Assembly (NCBI RefSeq): GCF_020829625.1
Contig: NZ_JAIVFX010000031.1
Coordinates: forward strand, 1-64,000
Length of the DNA: 64,000 bases
Reading direction: 5' to 3'
Source: Nostoc sp. XA010
Lineage (GTDB): Bacteria; Cyanobacteriota; Cyanobacteriia; Cyanobacteriales; Nostocaceae
The translations under genes were made by a program, and so were the position numbers. The notes beneath the pieces were generated by a model. That model was not told the DNA's origin. It saw only the letters and a list, made by a program, of their open reading frames with translations, and did not search any database. Of the stretch, positions 25,283-34,232 are shown in pieces (the first letter of the stretch is position 1; every line of letters starts with the position of its first letter).

Positions 25283-27925
25283 TTAACCCAACGCAGACTT
25301 TAACTCACTTTCGGCTTGTTGCAACGCTTCTGGTAATTTACTCGCATCCCGTCCGCCTGCTTGGGCTAAGTTCGGTCTTCCACCGCCACCGCCACCGCAG
25401 ATTTTAGCGATCGCACCTACAAATTTACCAGCTTGCAAACCTTTTTTGTTCACTTCTGAACTAAAAGCTGCAACTATACTAACTTTCCCCTCTTCAGGAA
25501 CAGAACCCAGGACTACTGCACCGTTACCGATTTTTTGCAGTAAGCGTTCGGCTGCGGTTTTCAATGATTCTGGATCAACGTCTTCTAATTGGGCGACAAT
25601 AATTTTAGAATCGCCTACCGTTTCGGCTGTTTGCAGTAAGCTGTCAGATTTTGCGATCGCTAACTGTACTTTCAAGGTTTCCAATTCCTTTTGGGTATTT
25701 CTCAGTTCGCTTTGCAGACTTGTGATTCTGTCTGGTACTTCTTCGGGTTTGACTTTAAAGCGATCACTTAAATCTTTAACTACTTTATCCCGAAGGTTAA
25801 GATAATCCAGTATTGCTGGACCCGAAACAGCTTCAATACGCCGCACCCCAGAAGCCACACCAGCTTCAGAAATAATTTTAAATACGCCAATTTCAGCCGT
25901 GTTACTTACATGAGTTCCACCGCATAGTTCCATTGATACGCTAGGGAAGTCAATCACGCGCACTTCCTCGCCGTATTTTTCGCCGAACATCGCAACAGCA
26001 CCTCTAGCTTTCGCCTCTGCTAAAGGTAATACTTCCACTTTTGCAGCATGTGCTTCAGCAATCCAAGTGTTCACCTGTTCTTCAATTTGTTGCACTTCTT
26101 CTGCTGTCAACGCGCGGGGACAGTTGAAGTCAAAGCGCAACCTGTCAAAGGACACTAAGGAACCAGCTTGAGAAATGCTATCATCAACAATTTTTTTCAA
26201 CGCCGCTTGCAATAGGTGCGTTGCGGTATGGTTAGCTTGGGCGCGACGGCGACAAGCCGGATCAATTTGAGCGGTTACATTATCGCCTACGCGCAGTGTA
26301 CCGCGTTCGATGCGTCCAAAGTGAACAAAGAAATCAGATTCTTTCTTCACATCTTCTACCCGAACTACGATTCCATCACCAGAGATATAACCGCGATCGC
26401 CAATTTGCCCCCCAGATTCACCATAAAATGGCGTTTTGTCAAGGACAATTTGCACCTGTGTCCCTGCTTCTGCTTCCTCTTGGGAAACACCTTCTACCAA
26501 AATCGCTTCGACTTTTGCCGTCGCCGCCGATTGGGTATAGCCTAAAAATTCGGTGACTTGGATGTGTTCTGCTAATTTATCGAGGGAACCTTGCACAGTT
26601 AAATCGATGGTTTCGTGTGCTGCTTTGGCACGTTCCACCTGCTTTTGCATTTCGGCATCAAATCCCGCTTCATCAACTGTGAGATGATTTTCTTCGGCAA
26701 CTTCTTGAGTAAGTTCAAGGGGGAATCCGTAGGTGTCATAAAGAGTAAATGCACTTTCACCGCTAATTTGAGTTTCCCCTCGCTGTTTCACCTCTTGGAT
26801 GATTTCTTCTAGCAGTTTTTCACCTCTATCCAAAGTTCTGAGGAAATTCGATTCTTCCCGTTGCAATTCAGCTTTAATTGCTGCTTCCCGTTGGCGCACA
26901 TTGGGGTAAGCTGATTCAGAAAGAGCGATTGCAGTTTCGGCAACTTGGGTAGTAAATTCGCCAGAAATCCCAATTAATCGCCCATGACGCACCACGCGCC
27001 GAATTAACCGCCGCAGCACATAACCCCGTCCCACGTTGGAAGCGCGAATTTCATCAGCGATCATGTGGACAACAGAACGAACGTGATCGCCAATAACTTT
27101 TAGAGAGACTTTGGTTTTTTCATCGCTGCTGTGGTAATCAATGCCAGCAATTTGCGCTGCTGTTTGGATAATTGGAAAAATTAGGTCAGTTTCGTAGTTA
27201 TTGGGTACTTTTTGGAGGATTTGCGCTATTCTCTCCAAACCCATACCGGTGTCGATGTTCTTGTTTTGCAGTGGCGTTAAATTACCGGAAGCATCCCGGT
27301 TATATTGCATGAAGACGAGGTTGTAAAACTCGATGAACCGGGAATCGTCTTCTAAATCTATATTTTCGTCACCGCGTTCTGGGTGGAAGTCGTAATAAAT
27401 TTCTGAACAAGGGCCACAAGGCCCAGTCGGCCCAGATACCCAAAAGTTATCGTCTTCGCCCAAGCGTTTAATTCTCGCTATCGGCACACCGATTTGATCG
27501 CGCCAAATCTCAAAGGCTTCATCATCATCTTTAAAAACGCTGACGACAAGATTTTGCGGGGAAATGCCAAAGACTTGTGTGGAGATTTCCCAACCCCAAG
27601 CGATCGCTTGTTCTTTAAAATAATCACCAAAGCTGAAATTGCCCAGCATCTCAAAAAACGTCTGATGCCGTTTGGTACGTCCGACATTTTCGATATCGTT
27701 GGTACGGATACACTTTTGTGAAGTAGTAGCCCGCTTAAATTCTGGTGTACGCTGCCCCAAGAATATCGGCTTAAATGGTAGCATCCCCGCGATCGTCAGC
27801 AGCACGGTTGGATCTTCTGGCACGAGGGAGGCACTTGGGAGAATTTGGTGATTCCGTTGGGCAAAGAAGTCGAGAAATATGTTGCGAATTTCGTTACCGC
27901 TTAAGTACTGGGGATTTGAAGACAT
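25283..27925 (-). CDS. alaS: Alanyl-tRNA synthetase
   Basis: This encodes 880 residues, the normal length. The catalytic class II domain starts NEIRNIFLDFFAQRNHQILP with SASLVP and GMLPFKPIFLG. The editing domain has the zinc-binding ANHTATHLLQAAL and CGGTHVSNTAEIG motifs. The C-terminal domain has the glycine-rich GGGGGGRPNLAQAGG. It charges tRNA-Ala and hydrolyses mischarged Ser/Gly-tRNA. The 675-bp upstream spacer is full of repeats rather than genes. Confidence 0.97.
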   Translation of the reverse strand: MSSNPQYLSGNEIRNIFLDFFAQRNHQILPSASLVPEDPTVLLTIAGMLPFKPIFLGQRTPEFKRATTSQKCIRTNDIENVGRTKRHQTFFEMLGNFSFGDYFKEQAIAWGWEISTQVFGISPQNLVVSVFKDDDEAFEIWRDQIGVPIARIKRLGEDDNFWVSGPTGPCGPCSEIYYDFHPERGDENIDLEDDSRFIEFYNLVFMQYNRDASGNLTPLQNKNIDTGMGLERIAQILQKVPNNYETDLIFPIIQTAAQIAGIDYHSSDEKTKVSLKVIGDHVRSVVHMIADEIRASNVGRGYVLRRLIRRVVRHGRLIGISGEFTTQVAETAIALSESAYPNVRQREAAIKAELQREESNFLRTLDRGEKLLEEIIQEVKQRGETQISGESAFTLYDTYGFPLELTQEVAEENHLTVDEAGFDAEMQKQVERAKAAHETIDLTVQGSLDKLAEHIQVTEFLGYTQSAATAKVEAILVEGVSQEEAEAGTQVQIVLDKTPFYGESGGQIGDRGYISGDGIVVRVEDVKKESDFFVHFGRIERGTLRVGDNVTAQIDPACRRRAQANHTATHLLQAALKKIVDDSISQAGSLVSFDRLRFDFNCPRALTAEEVQQIEEQVNTWIAEAHAAKVEVLPLAEAKARGAVAMFGEKYGEEVRVIDFPSVSMELCGGTHVSNTAEIGVFKIISEAGVASGVRRIEAVSGPAILDYLNLRDKVVKDLSDRFKVKPEEVPDRITSLQSELRNTQKELETLKVQLAIAKSDSLLQTAETVGDSKIIVAQLEDVDPESLKTAAERLLQKIGNGAVVLGSVPEEGKVSIVAAFSSEVNKKGLQAGKFVGAIAKICGGGGGGRPNLAQAGGRDASKLPEALQQAESELKSALG

Positions 27926-28100
27926 AGGTATTTTTAACTTTAGACTTTAGACTTGGGCGTAGCGGCAGTAGATAGGTGTATTTTCATAAATAGCTTTATA
28001 TATTCTTGCATTTTGTTTCATATTACTGCCAGCGAATTGTGCCAGTCGATGACATACATACAGCTAATGCAATGCTTTTAGACCACTACCTTACCTTAGC

Positions 28101-28172
28101 AAGATGTGCGACGCTCTAAGCGTACCCCTACGGGGAAGCAAACTACGCGTAGCGTCTCGTAAAGAAGCGTCA
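28101..28172. repeat. Short interspersed repeat, family C
   Basis: This block, with GCGACGCTCTAAGCGTACCC, CCCCTACGGGG and GCGTAGCGTCTCGTAAAGAA, is of the type common in Nostoc spacers. CCCC-TAC-GGGG is a small hairpin. Two further blocks at 28376-28433 and 36664-36704 share CTTCTCTACGAGAC (or its complement). Confidence 0.6.
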
Positions 28173-28375
28173 TAGCCTGTCGTCTCAATCGGGTAGTCTG
28201 CGACGAACCATTTTCACTCAGCAATAAACTGATAATTAATATCACCATTAGTCTGGGCACAGCCTGTCTGCAAGCTGAGGATGATCAGCAAGGAGAAAGT
28301 CTGTTACATCGTGCCGATCTATGCTACAACTTACGCAAAAAACCTCTCAAACTCTTATTTCTCCGTGTCCTCTGT

Positions 28376-28433
28376 GGTACCCTTCGGGAAGCCACTTCTC
28401 TACGAGACGCTCCGCGAACGTGTCTACGATTTT
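28376..28433. repeat. Short interspersed repeat, family C
   Basis: It contains CCCTTCGGGAAG, a hairpin, followed by CTTCTCTACGAGACGCTCCG and a GTGTCTACG end. Open frames through 28281-28590 consist largely of this repeat and are not credible genes. The rest of 27926-28600 shows no gene. Confidence 0.6.
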
Positions 28434-28585
28434 CCGTTGCTTGTGCGTAAGTCTTGTATGCTTGCTACAGGCAAAAACTGCTGGGCGTAATCGAGTTATT
28501 GCCTCGAACTATTTATCATCATGTCCCACATCTAAAAGCTGTTTCTTCTTAAAAGTGGGCATTGGGAAGGATGATGCAGAAGTTT

Positions 28586-28616
28586 TTTAATTTTTAATTT
28601 TTAATTTTTAATTGAT
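28586..28616. repeat. Heptamer repeat (TTTTTAA)
   Basis: About four units of TTTTTAA run into the 3' end of the M41-like gene, so that its last codons and stop are made from the repeat. Confidence 0.75.
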
Positions 28617-29395
28617 TTCTCCCCACTTACTACTCCTAACTCAGCATGGCAATCTTCTACCGAAGTGCGTTGTCGCATGGCATTAACTAAAGTCTCGTAG
28701 TTAGACCAATTTTCTTGCAGTAGGGTTTTTGCTTGCAGGGTATGAAACCGCAGTTTCTGCTGATAAACTGATTCAGGAAATCCCAAAATTGTCAAGACTC
28801 CTATTAGCTTACTTTTATCATCGCCTCCACCCTCAGCATTATTAAAAACTAGGGTTTCAGCAGCAATACCCGCCATCCAAACAGTGCAGTAGCGGTCTAG
28901 CATTTGGGCACTGATTTTACCCACTTCTAGTTGAGATGCTAATTCGCCATCATCAAAGCTAACGCCGCCTTGTCCAGGTTGCCCCTGTTTCCAAGCTTCC
29001 CAAGCGCTGAGGGTGTAGCCAGTAACGGGAATACCTAACACGTAAGCAATCAAGAAATGCCCTGCTTCGTGGTGGACGATGCGATCGCGGTGTTCACTTG
29101 AAAAACCAGCAATCCAATCTAAAAAGATAGTACCACCCTTGCCTTGCAAGCTAAAACTATCTAACGTAGCTATGCCTAAGATGCTGAAGGTAGCAAGCGC
29201 TGGGACTGCGGGCGACAAGTGAATGAATGGCCCCAGTAGGCTGGACATGGTGATTAGAAAGATGGATATTGCAACTAAATTTAGGCTAGTCTTGCTCATT
29301 GAGAGTTTTTTGAATGCAGCTTTATCTCTCTTCATTATCAGGCGATCGCACAGGTTTTGTATCAAGGTGGTGGAGCGATCGCCTAATTTTTTCAT
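28601..29395 (-). CDS. M41-like membrane metalloprotease lacking the AAA domain
   Basis: This encodes up to 264 residues. Two membrane segments lie at about 37-80 (LVAISIFLITMSSLLGPFIH, ALATFSILGIATL). The zinc motif HEAGH (VHHEAGHFLIAYVLGIPVTG) matches the FtsH peptidase family, and AGIAAETLVFNNAEGGGDD resembles the third-ligand region. No ATPase domain is present. Similar FtsH-like or pseudo-protease proteins occur in cyanobacteria and plastids. Starts at 29395, 29335 and 29299 are all possible; I keep 29395 because AGGTGTAAG precedes it. Confidence 0.8.
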   Translation of the reverse strand: MKKLGDRSTTLIQNLCDRLIMKRDKAAFKKLSMSKTSLNLVAISIFLITMSSLLGPFIHLSPAVPALATFSILGIATLDSFSLQGKGGTIFLDWIAGFSSEHRDRIVHHEAGHFLIAYVLGIPVTGYTLSAWEAWKQGQPGQGGVSFDDGELASQLEVGKISAQMLDRYCTVWMAGIAAETLVFNNAEGGGDDKSKLIGVLTILGFPESVYQQKLRFHTLQAKTLLQENWSNYETLVNAMRQRTSVEDCHAELGVVSGEKSIKN

Positions 29396-29521
29396 CTTAC
29401 ACCTAATTAAATTACTAACTTAATAACGGATGTTTTCTCTATCACTAGAATGATGGCTGCTTTTTCAGTCGCAGACATAATGTGACGTTAGTAGGTATAA
29501 AACATCCAACAGGAGATGAAT

Positions 29522-29737
29522 GTGGCTGAACAATTCAAAAAGGGCGATCGGGTTGAATGGAACACTTCACAAGGCAAGACGACTGGCAAAGTAGTAAAGA
29601 AACTCACTTCACCTACAGATATTAAAGAACACCATATCGCTGCAAGTGAAGATAACCCTGAGTACTTAGTTGAAAGTGATAAGACAGGAAAACAAGCTGC
29701 TCACAAGCCTGATGCTTTGAAGAAATTAGAGGAATAA
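29522..29737 (+). CDS. DUF2945 (HVA1/Tudor-like) small protein
   Basis: This encodes 71 residues from a GTG at 29522 (MAEQFKKGDRVEWNTSQGKT). AGGAG at 29511-29515 lies six bases before this GTG but abuts the ATG at 29516, which decides the start. TGKVVKKLTSPTDIKEHHIA, then NPEYLVESDKTGKQAAHKPD, is the DUF2945 pattern, a small SH3/Tudor-like barrel of unknown role often found near stress genes. It is monocistronic and may end at the stem at 29927-29960. Confidence 0.85.
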   Translation: MAEQFKKGDRVEWNTSQGKTTGKVVKKLTSPTDIKEHHIAASEDNPEYLVESDKTGKQAAHKPDALKKLEE

Positions 29738-30130
29738 TGTTAGGAAAAATTATAGTGGAGAAAGTAAGAAAGGTGGGAAAAGTAGGATGTTTTTTATTCC
29801 CTCTTGATTATCAAGTTATTACACGCTATTTTGATAGTTAAGTACAGTTATTGAAAGGAAGTTTTAGGGTATGTAAAAAAGCTGCTGAAATTTTTAGATG
29901 AAAAACCTAAAGGTAAATAGGGAACTGGAGTTAAAAAAATATACTTTTTTAACTCCTTTTATAGCGATATTTAAATTTAAATTAAACTCACCTTTAGGGG
30001 CATTTTCAACAGTAATCTGCTTTATAAATTTCAATAACATGTGTGTGATATGTAACTTTTAACTGTCAATATTTTGTCAAAACCCTTAATGGTTATGACG
30101 AAAATAGCGGAAAACAACAGTTTGCTGATT
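29738..30130. other. Intergenic region between DUF2945 gene and cheR
   Basis: These 393 AT-rich bases have no convincing gene. A stretch at about 29851-29920 would read as a short basic peptide ending FLDEKPKGK but has no start codon. A strong stem-loop terminator lies at 29927-29960. Confidence 0.55.
29927..29960 (+). terminator. Stem-loop with U tract
   Basis: GGAGTTAAAAAA (29927-29938) and TTTTTTAACTCC (29945-29956) pair perfectly around ATATAC and are followed by TTTT. The transcript it ends is either the DUF2945 message or an unannotated small RNA or ORF upstream. Confidence 0.75.
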
Positions 30131-30985
30131 TTATTGGGTAATGTTAACTCCACGATTGTGCAATCGGTAGCAGATAGCCTTGTCAAATAAAACCCGCTTG
30201 AATGATTCATCTAGGCTGATAGTCGTTTCACCACTACCCAAAAACAAATAGCCATCTGGACTTAATTGCTGCTTGATCTTTTTTAGTAAGGCTTTCTTGG
30301 TAACAACATCAAAGTAGATTAAAACATTCCGTAAAAAGATAACGTCGAATTGTGGCAGAGATGACCAAGATTGTAAAAGATTCAACTCACGAAAATCAAC
30401 TATCTGGCGGATTTGTTCCTTTATTTGCCAGTGAGTTTCTAGCTTTTGAAAGTAATGATCGCGAATATTTTTAGGGAGTCCACGATTAATTTCAAGTTGG
30501 TTATAATGCCCTTCGCGGGCCCGCGCTAAAACCTTAGTAGAAAAATCAGTTGCAATTAATTTTACAGGCCAATTGAGAAGTGTGGGAAAATGTTCATGAA
30601 TTAGTATGGCGATGCTATAAGGTTCTTGCCCATTAGAGCAGGCAGCACACCAAATGTTGAGCGATCGCTCACTTTCTCGTTGTTTAATTAACTCTGGTAG
30701 CACGTATTTTTTCAGTGCGTCAAAAGGGTGGCTATCACGGAAGAATGAGGTTTCATTAGTGACTAGCGCCTCGATTGTCTGGACGTGAAGACTATTAAAT
30801 GGGTGAGTTCGCAAGTAAGTAACCAAATCAGGGATAGAAGCGAATCCTGCCGATTCGATAATTGGCTGCAAATGTAACTCTGCTAAATAGGTTTTATCAC
30901 CAAACAATACAACGGCTGAATGATGATGAACTAACTCCCGAAGATACTCAAAATCAGTAGTACTTACACCCATAATCTGTGTCAT
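30131..30985 (-). CDS. cheR: CheR-type protein-glutamate methyltransferase
   Basis: This encodes 284 residues. The N-terminal helical domain is followed by NETSFFRDSHPFDALKKYVL and the SAM-binding IWCAACSNGQEPYSIAILIH, with LIATDFSTKVLARAREG and FDVIFLRNVLIYFD further on. It methylates receptor glutamates using S-adenosylmethionine. Its ATG overlaps the cheB stop by one base (TAATG). It is the last gene of the cheA-cheW-mcp-cheB-cheR order on the minus strand. Confidence 0.93.
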   Translation of the reverse strand: MTQIMGVSTTDFEYLRELVHHHSAVVLFGDKTYLAELHLQPIIESAGFASIPDLVTYLRTHPFNSLHVQTIEALVTNETSFFRDSHPFDALKKYVLPELIKQRESERSLNIWCAACSNGQEPYSIAILIHEHFPTLLNWPVKLIATDFSTKVLARAREGHYNQLEINRGLPKNIRDHYFQKLETHWQIKEQIRQIVDFRELNLLQSWSSLPQFDVIFLRNVLIYFDVVTKKALLKKIKQQLSPDGYLFLGSGETTISLDESFKRVLFDKAICYRLHNRGVNITQ

Positions 30986-32046
30986 TACAGGTCTGAAGGA
31001 GGAACTTGATTTAAACGAATTCTGTGCATAATTTCATCTGCGATTTGGTTAAGTGGAAGAATTTTATTAGCAAGTCCGGCATTAACAACAAAACTAGGCA
31101 TTCCCCAAACCACGCTAGTAGCTTTATCTTGTGCAAGTACCTGTCCACCCGCCTCGCGTATGCACTGACAGCCATGCAACCCATCTTGCCCCATACCCGT
31201 AAGGATAACTGCGATCGCTCCAGCACCATAAACTTGTGCCACCGATCGCAACAGCACATCGACTGAAGGACGACAGGAATTTTCGGGGACTGCTTGATGG
31301 GTGACAAGTCGAACCTCAGTTTTGTCGCGTTGCACAATTAGATGAAAATCCCCTGGTGCAATCCAGGCATGTCCCGGTTTTAGTATCTGTCCAGAAACCG
31401 CTTCATCTACTGGGATTTGACACTTGGAAGCTAATTGTTTAGCTAGGAGTTTCGTAAACATTGGTGGCATGTGTTGCACAATCAAAATCGGCACTGATAA
31501 ATCTGCTGGAAACTCCCTAAGCACTACACCTAGAGCATTCGGGCCTCCGGTAGAAACCCCAATTGCCACAACCTCCACCTGCCGTATATCGCTACGAACG
31601 GGAAAAATAACTGGATGGGTAATTGCGCTGGGTGTGAAAAATGCACCAAATACCTTAATTTTAGGAATTAAATTATCCCGAATATGTTGGTTTGTTGCCT
31701 CTACACTTCCTAAATTACTAGGTTTTGTGGCATAGTCTGAAGCACCTAAAGAAAGAGCTTCCAGCGTTGCGATCGCTCCACTGTGTGTGAAGGTACTATA
31801 CATAATCACTGGTAAGCGTGGATATATTTGTCGGATAGCGGCCAGGGTTTGCAAACCATCCATCTCCGGCATCTCAATATCCAAAATGATCACATCGGGA
31901 TTAACATGGGAAATCTTGGCAAGGGCAATACGACCGTTAGCCGCGACTCCTACCACCTCCAGTTCTGGATCGCTAGACAAAATTTTACTTACTCGACTCC
32001 GCACTACTACGGAGTCATCGACAATTAGTACCCGGATTTTGGGCAT
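30985..32046 (-). CDS. cheB: CheB-type response regulator/protein-glutamate methylesterase
   Basis: This encodes 353 residues from the ATG at 32046 (MPKIRVLIVDDSVVVRSRVS). The receiver domain has D10/D11, phospho-acceptor D56 and K108. The methylesterase domain has the catalytic S165 (GVSTGGPNAL), H192 (IVQHMPP) and an aspartate in LTGMGQDGLHG. It removes receptor methyl groups when phosphorylated. The open frame continues upstream to 32415 through a heptamer repeat and a 21-bp minisatellite encoding a repeated heptapeptide; I treat that extension as non-native. Confidence 0.92.
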   Translation of the reverse strand: MPKIRVLIVDDSVVVRSRVSKILSSDPELEVVGVAANGRIALAKISHVNPDVIILDIEMPEMDGLQTLAAIRQIYPRLPVIMYSTFTHSGAIATLEALSLGASDYATKPSNLGSVEATNQHIRDNLIPKIKVFGAFFTPSAITHPVIFPVRSDIRQVEVVAIGVSTGGPNALGVVLREFPADLSVPILIVQHMPPMFTKLLAKQLASKCQIPVDEAVSGQILKPGHAWIAPGDFHLIVQRDKTEVRLVTHQAVPENSCRPSVDVLLRSVAQVYGAGAIAVILTGMGQDGLHGCQCIREAGGQVLAQDKATSVVWGMPSFVVNAGLANKILPLNQIADEIMHRIRLNQVPPSDL

Positions 32047-32119
32047 TGGGCATTGGGGATTGGGGATTGGGGAGCAGGTGGCAGGTGGCAGGGGGCAGGC
32101 AGGGGGACAAGGGGAGTTT
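32041..32119. repeat. Heptamer (TTGGGGA/TTGGGCA) and GGCAGG-type repeats before cheB
   Basis: GGGCATTGGGCATTGGGGAT is followed by GGAGCAGGTGGCAGG and GGGGGCAGGCAGGG units. The cheB start codon overlaps the edge of this block. Confidence 0.8.
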
Positions 32120-32140
32120 TTATGCTTGTTTACGAGTATC

Positions 32141-32413
32141 AAAGGCTCATTAATGGAGTTCAGAGGCTCATTAACGGAGTTCAAAGGTTCATTAACGGAG
32201 TTCAAAGGTTCATTAACGGAGTTCAAAGGTTCATTAACGGAGTTCAAAGGTTCATTAACGGAGTTCAAAGGTTCATTAACGGAGTTCAAAGGTTCATTAA
32301 CGGAGTTCAAAGGCTCATTAACGGAGTTCAAAGGTTCATTAACGGAGTTCAAAGGCTCATTAATGGAGTTCAAAGGCTCATTAATGAAGTTCAAAGGCTC
32401 ATTAATGGAGTTC
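32141..32413. repeat. 21-bp minisatellite, 13 copies
   Basis: There are thirteen consecutive 21-bp units of the form AAAGGTTCATTAACGGAGTT plus C, exactly filling 273 bp. Variation is mostly C/T at one position and AACGG/AATGG/AATGA at another; outer copies differ more than central ones, as expected for unequal crossover. It lies between mcp and cheB. Because 21 is a multiple of three it stays open in several frames, on the minus strand as a repeating SVNEPLN. There are no spacers, so it is not a CRISPR array. Confidence 0.97.
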
Positions 32414-32439
32414 AAAAATATATCTCCCCTTGTCCTCCC

Positions 32440-33744
32440 TTAATACTTGAACTGGGTAACGACTTTCTGCAAATCTACTGCCATTCGGGATAGTTCTGTT
32501 GCTGCCTCTAAAGTATTACTGGTTCCAGTAGTCGTACTTTGAGTATTGAGTGCCACAATTCCAATACTTTTGGCAATATCTGATGTTCCTTTGGCTGCCT
32601 CAGCCATATTTCGACCAATTTCATTTGTAGTTGCTGTTTGTTCCTCAATAGCACTGGCGATCGTGCTTTGGAAGTCGTTGATTTGATTGATAATACTAGT
32701 AATCTGAGTGATGGCTTGAACGGCGCTTTTTGTATCTGTCTGAATTGCTTCAATTCGCAAGCTAATATCTTCAGTCGCACTTGCCGTTTGTTTGGCTAAT
32801 TCTTTCACCTCATTTGCGACTACGGCAAATCCTCTACCTGCATCCCCGGCTCTAGCCGCCTCAATCGTAGCATTGAGTGCTAGCAGGTTTGTTTGCCCTG
32901 CGATCGCGGTAATGACTTTAATAACTTTGCCAATTTCGATGCTGCTTTGACCGAGTTTGTTAATTGTCTGGTTCGTGCGTTCAGCTGTTTTAACTGCCTC
33001 AGTCGTCACCTTTGCTCCTTCAGTAACGGTCTTGGCAATTTCTCGAATGCTAGCATTCATCTCTTCGACGGCAGTCACAACTGTATTAGTATTCTGACTT
33101 ACCTCTTCAGCAGAGGCAGAGGCAGAAGTGGCCTGTTCGGCTGTTTGTTCAGCGTTCTCACTCATTTCTTTACTGACTGCGGTCAGTTGTTCTGCGGAGG
33201 ACGCAACTGCTGTTGCCACCTCTGTCATCTGTCTGATTGAGGACTTTAGGCTGCTAATCATCTGATTTGCATTATCCGTGAGCTGTTTAAACTCTCCTGC
33301 ATTGCTTGCTTCGATTTGCTTGGACAAATTTCCTTGAGCGACGGCAAGGCTAACCTCATTAATACCTTTTATTTGCTCTTTTAAATTTGTAGACATCTGA
33401 TTCAAGTTGCCCTCCGATTCTTTCCAACTCCCACTTGCTCCTTTGACAACGGCTTGAGAACCAAGTTTTCCTTCGATACCAATCTCGGATGCCAAGCGAT
33501 TAACTTCGTTAGCAAAGTTTTGATTTAAACTCACCAATTCATTAAAAACTGAGGTGATTTCACCCAGTTCATTATTCTCATCAGCTAAACGGACGGTAAA
33601 ATCACCGTTTTTTGCCGCCTTAAGTGCTATTAGTAACGCTTGCAATTGCACTTTTATTACACTGTCATCGGTCGGTTGCGAATCTGCACTATCTACCGAG
33701 GGAGATTTTGAGTTGGCTGTTTTTCCAGCCCTATTTGTAGTCAT
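32440..33744 (-). CDS. Soluble methyl-accepting chemotaxis protein
   Basis: This encodes 434 residues with no membrane helix. Two HAMP-like segments are visible (LLIALKAAKNGDFTVRLADE and GINEVSLAVAQGNLSKQIEA), followed by the signalling coiled coil. The hairpin tip IAGQTNLLALNATIEAARAG is the highly conserved CheW/CheA contact. It is a cytoplasmic receptor that would report an internal or partner-derived signal. Upstream come cheW and cheA; downstream the minisatellite separates it from cheB. It resembles PilJ-type receptors without the transmembrane part. Confidence 0.92.
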   Translation of the reverse strand: MTTNRAGKTANSKSPSVDSADSQPTDDSVIKVQLQALLIALKAAKNGDFTVRLADENNELGEITSVFNELVSLNQNFANEVNRLASEIGIEGKLGSQAVVKGASGSWKESEGNLNQMSTNLKEQIKGINEVSLAVAQGNLSKQIEASNAGEFKQLTDNANQMISSLKSSIRQMTEVATAVASSAEQLTAVSKEMSENAEQTAEQATSASASAEEVSQNTNTVVTAVEEMNASIREIAKTVTEGAKVTTEAVKTAERTNQTINKLGQSSIEIGKVIKVITAIAGQTNLLALNATIEAARAGDAGRGFAVVANEVKELAKQTASATEDISLRIEAIQTDTKSAVQAITQITSIINQINDFQSTIASAIEEQTATTNEIGRNMAEAAKGTSDIAKSIGIVALNTQSTTTGTSNTLEAATELSRMAVDLQKVVTQFKY

Positions 33745-33761
33745 TGCAAAGCGCTCCTGAA

Positions 33762-34232
33762 TTATTCGATAATCTGATTTCTTAAATTAACATCTAGAAT
33801 TTTCTCGGCGTCTAGAACTAACAGAAATCCCTCTGGAAGCGGGTAAGCTCCTGCTAGCATCTGACGCATTCTACCTTTTAACGTTGCGGGTGGGGGTTGA
33901 AAGGTGTTTTGTTCAAACTCTAAAACATCTCCCACATAATCGACCTTTAGACTGACTACTTCATGCTCAGAACACACAATGATATTAAATCCCTGCGGTT
34001 CATCTACAAAACTTGTAGTTGATTGTGTCTGCGGTTCGCTCATTTCTAATCGACGCTGCAAATCGATGACAGTAATAATTTGTCCACGTAAATTAATCAA
34101 CCCATAGATATCTGGTGGTGCTAAAGGTACACGAGTCGTTGCTTGTGGACTAATCACTTCTTGAACGTGTTGCACGTCAATACCAAAGTAAGCTCCTTTG
34201 AGGAAAAATGTGCAAATTTGTTGTTCAGCCAT
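33762..34232 (-). CDS. cheW: CheW-type coupling protein
   Basis: This encodes 156 residues in a CheW fold: ICTFFLKGAYFGIDVQHVQE, PDIYGLINLRGQIITVIDLQ and VVSLKVDYVGDVLEFEQNTF. It links the receptor to CheA. Its start overlaps the end of cheA by 8 bp, and mcp follows 17 bp downstream, so cheA-cheW-mcp are cotranscribed. Confidence 0.92.
   Translation of the reverse strand: MAEQQICTFFLKGAYFGIDVQHVQEVISPQATTRVPLAPPDIYGLINLRGQIITVIDLQRRLEMSEPQTQSTTSFVDEPQGFNIIVCSEHEVVSLKVDYVGDVLEFEQNTFQPPPATLKGRMRQMLAGAYPLPEGFLLVLDAEKILDVNLRNQIIE

Noticed and set aside
28281..28590. Two overlapping plus-strand open frames upstream of alaS
   Set aside because: They consist largely of family C repeats and have no recognisable protein pattern.
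27926..28600. tRNA or other structured RNA in the alaS spacer
   Set aside because: No cloverleaf or TTCGAATC-type T-loop was seen; the hairpins belong to dispersed repeats.
29851..29920. Small basic peptide ending FLDEKPKGK
   Set aside because: No start codon follows the upstream stop in that frame; it is kept only as a possibility because of the good terminator behind it.
32141..32413. Possible CRISPR array
   Set aside because: The 21-bp units are directly adjacent with no unique spacers, so this is a minisatellite.
32047..32415. N-terminal extension of cheB
   Set aside because: The extra codons come from tandem repeats; MPKIRVLIVDDS at 32046 is the normal receiver-domain start.
31787..32493. 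Plus-strand open frames across cheB and the minisatellite
   Set aside because: They are antisense to cheB and made largely of the 21-bp repeat and G-rich repeats.
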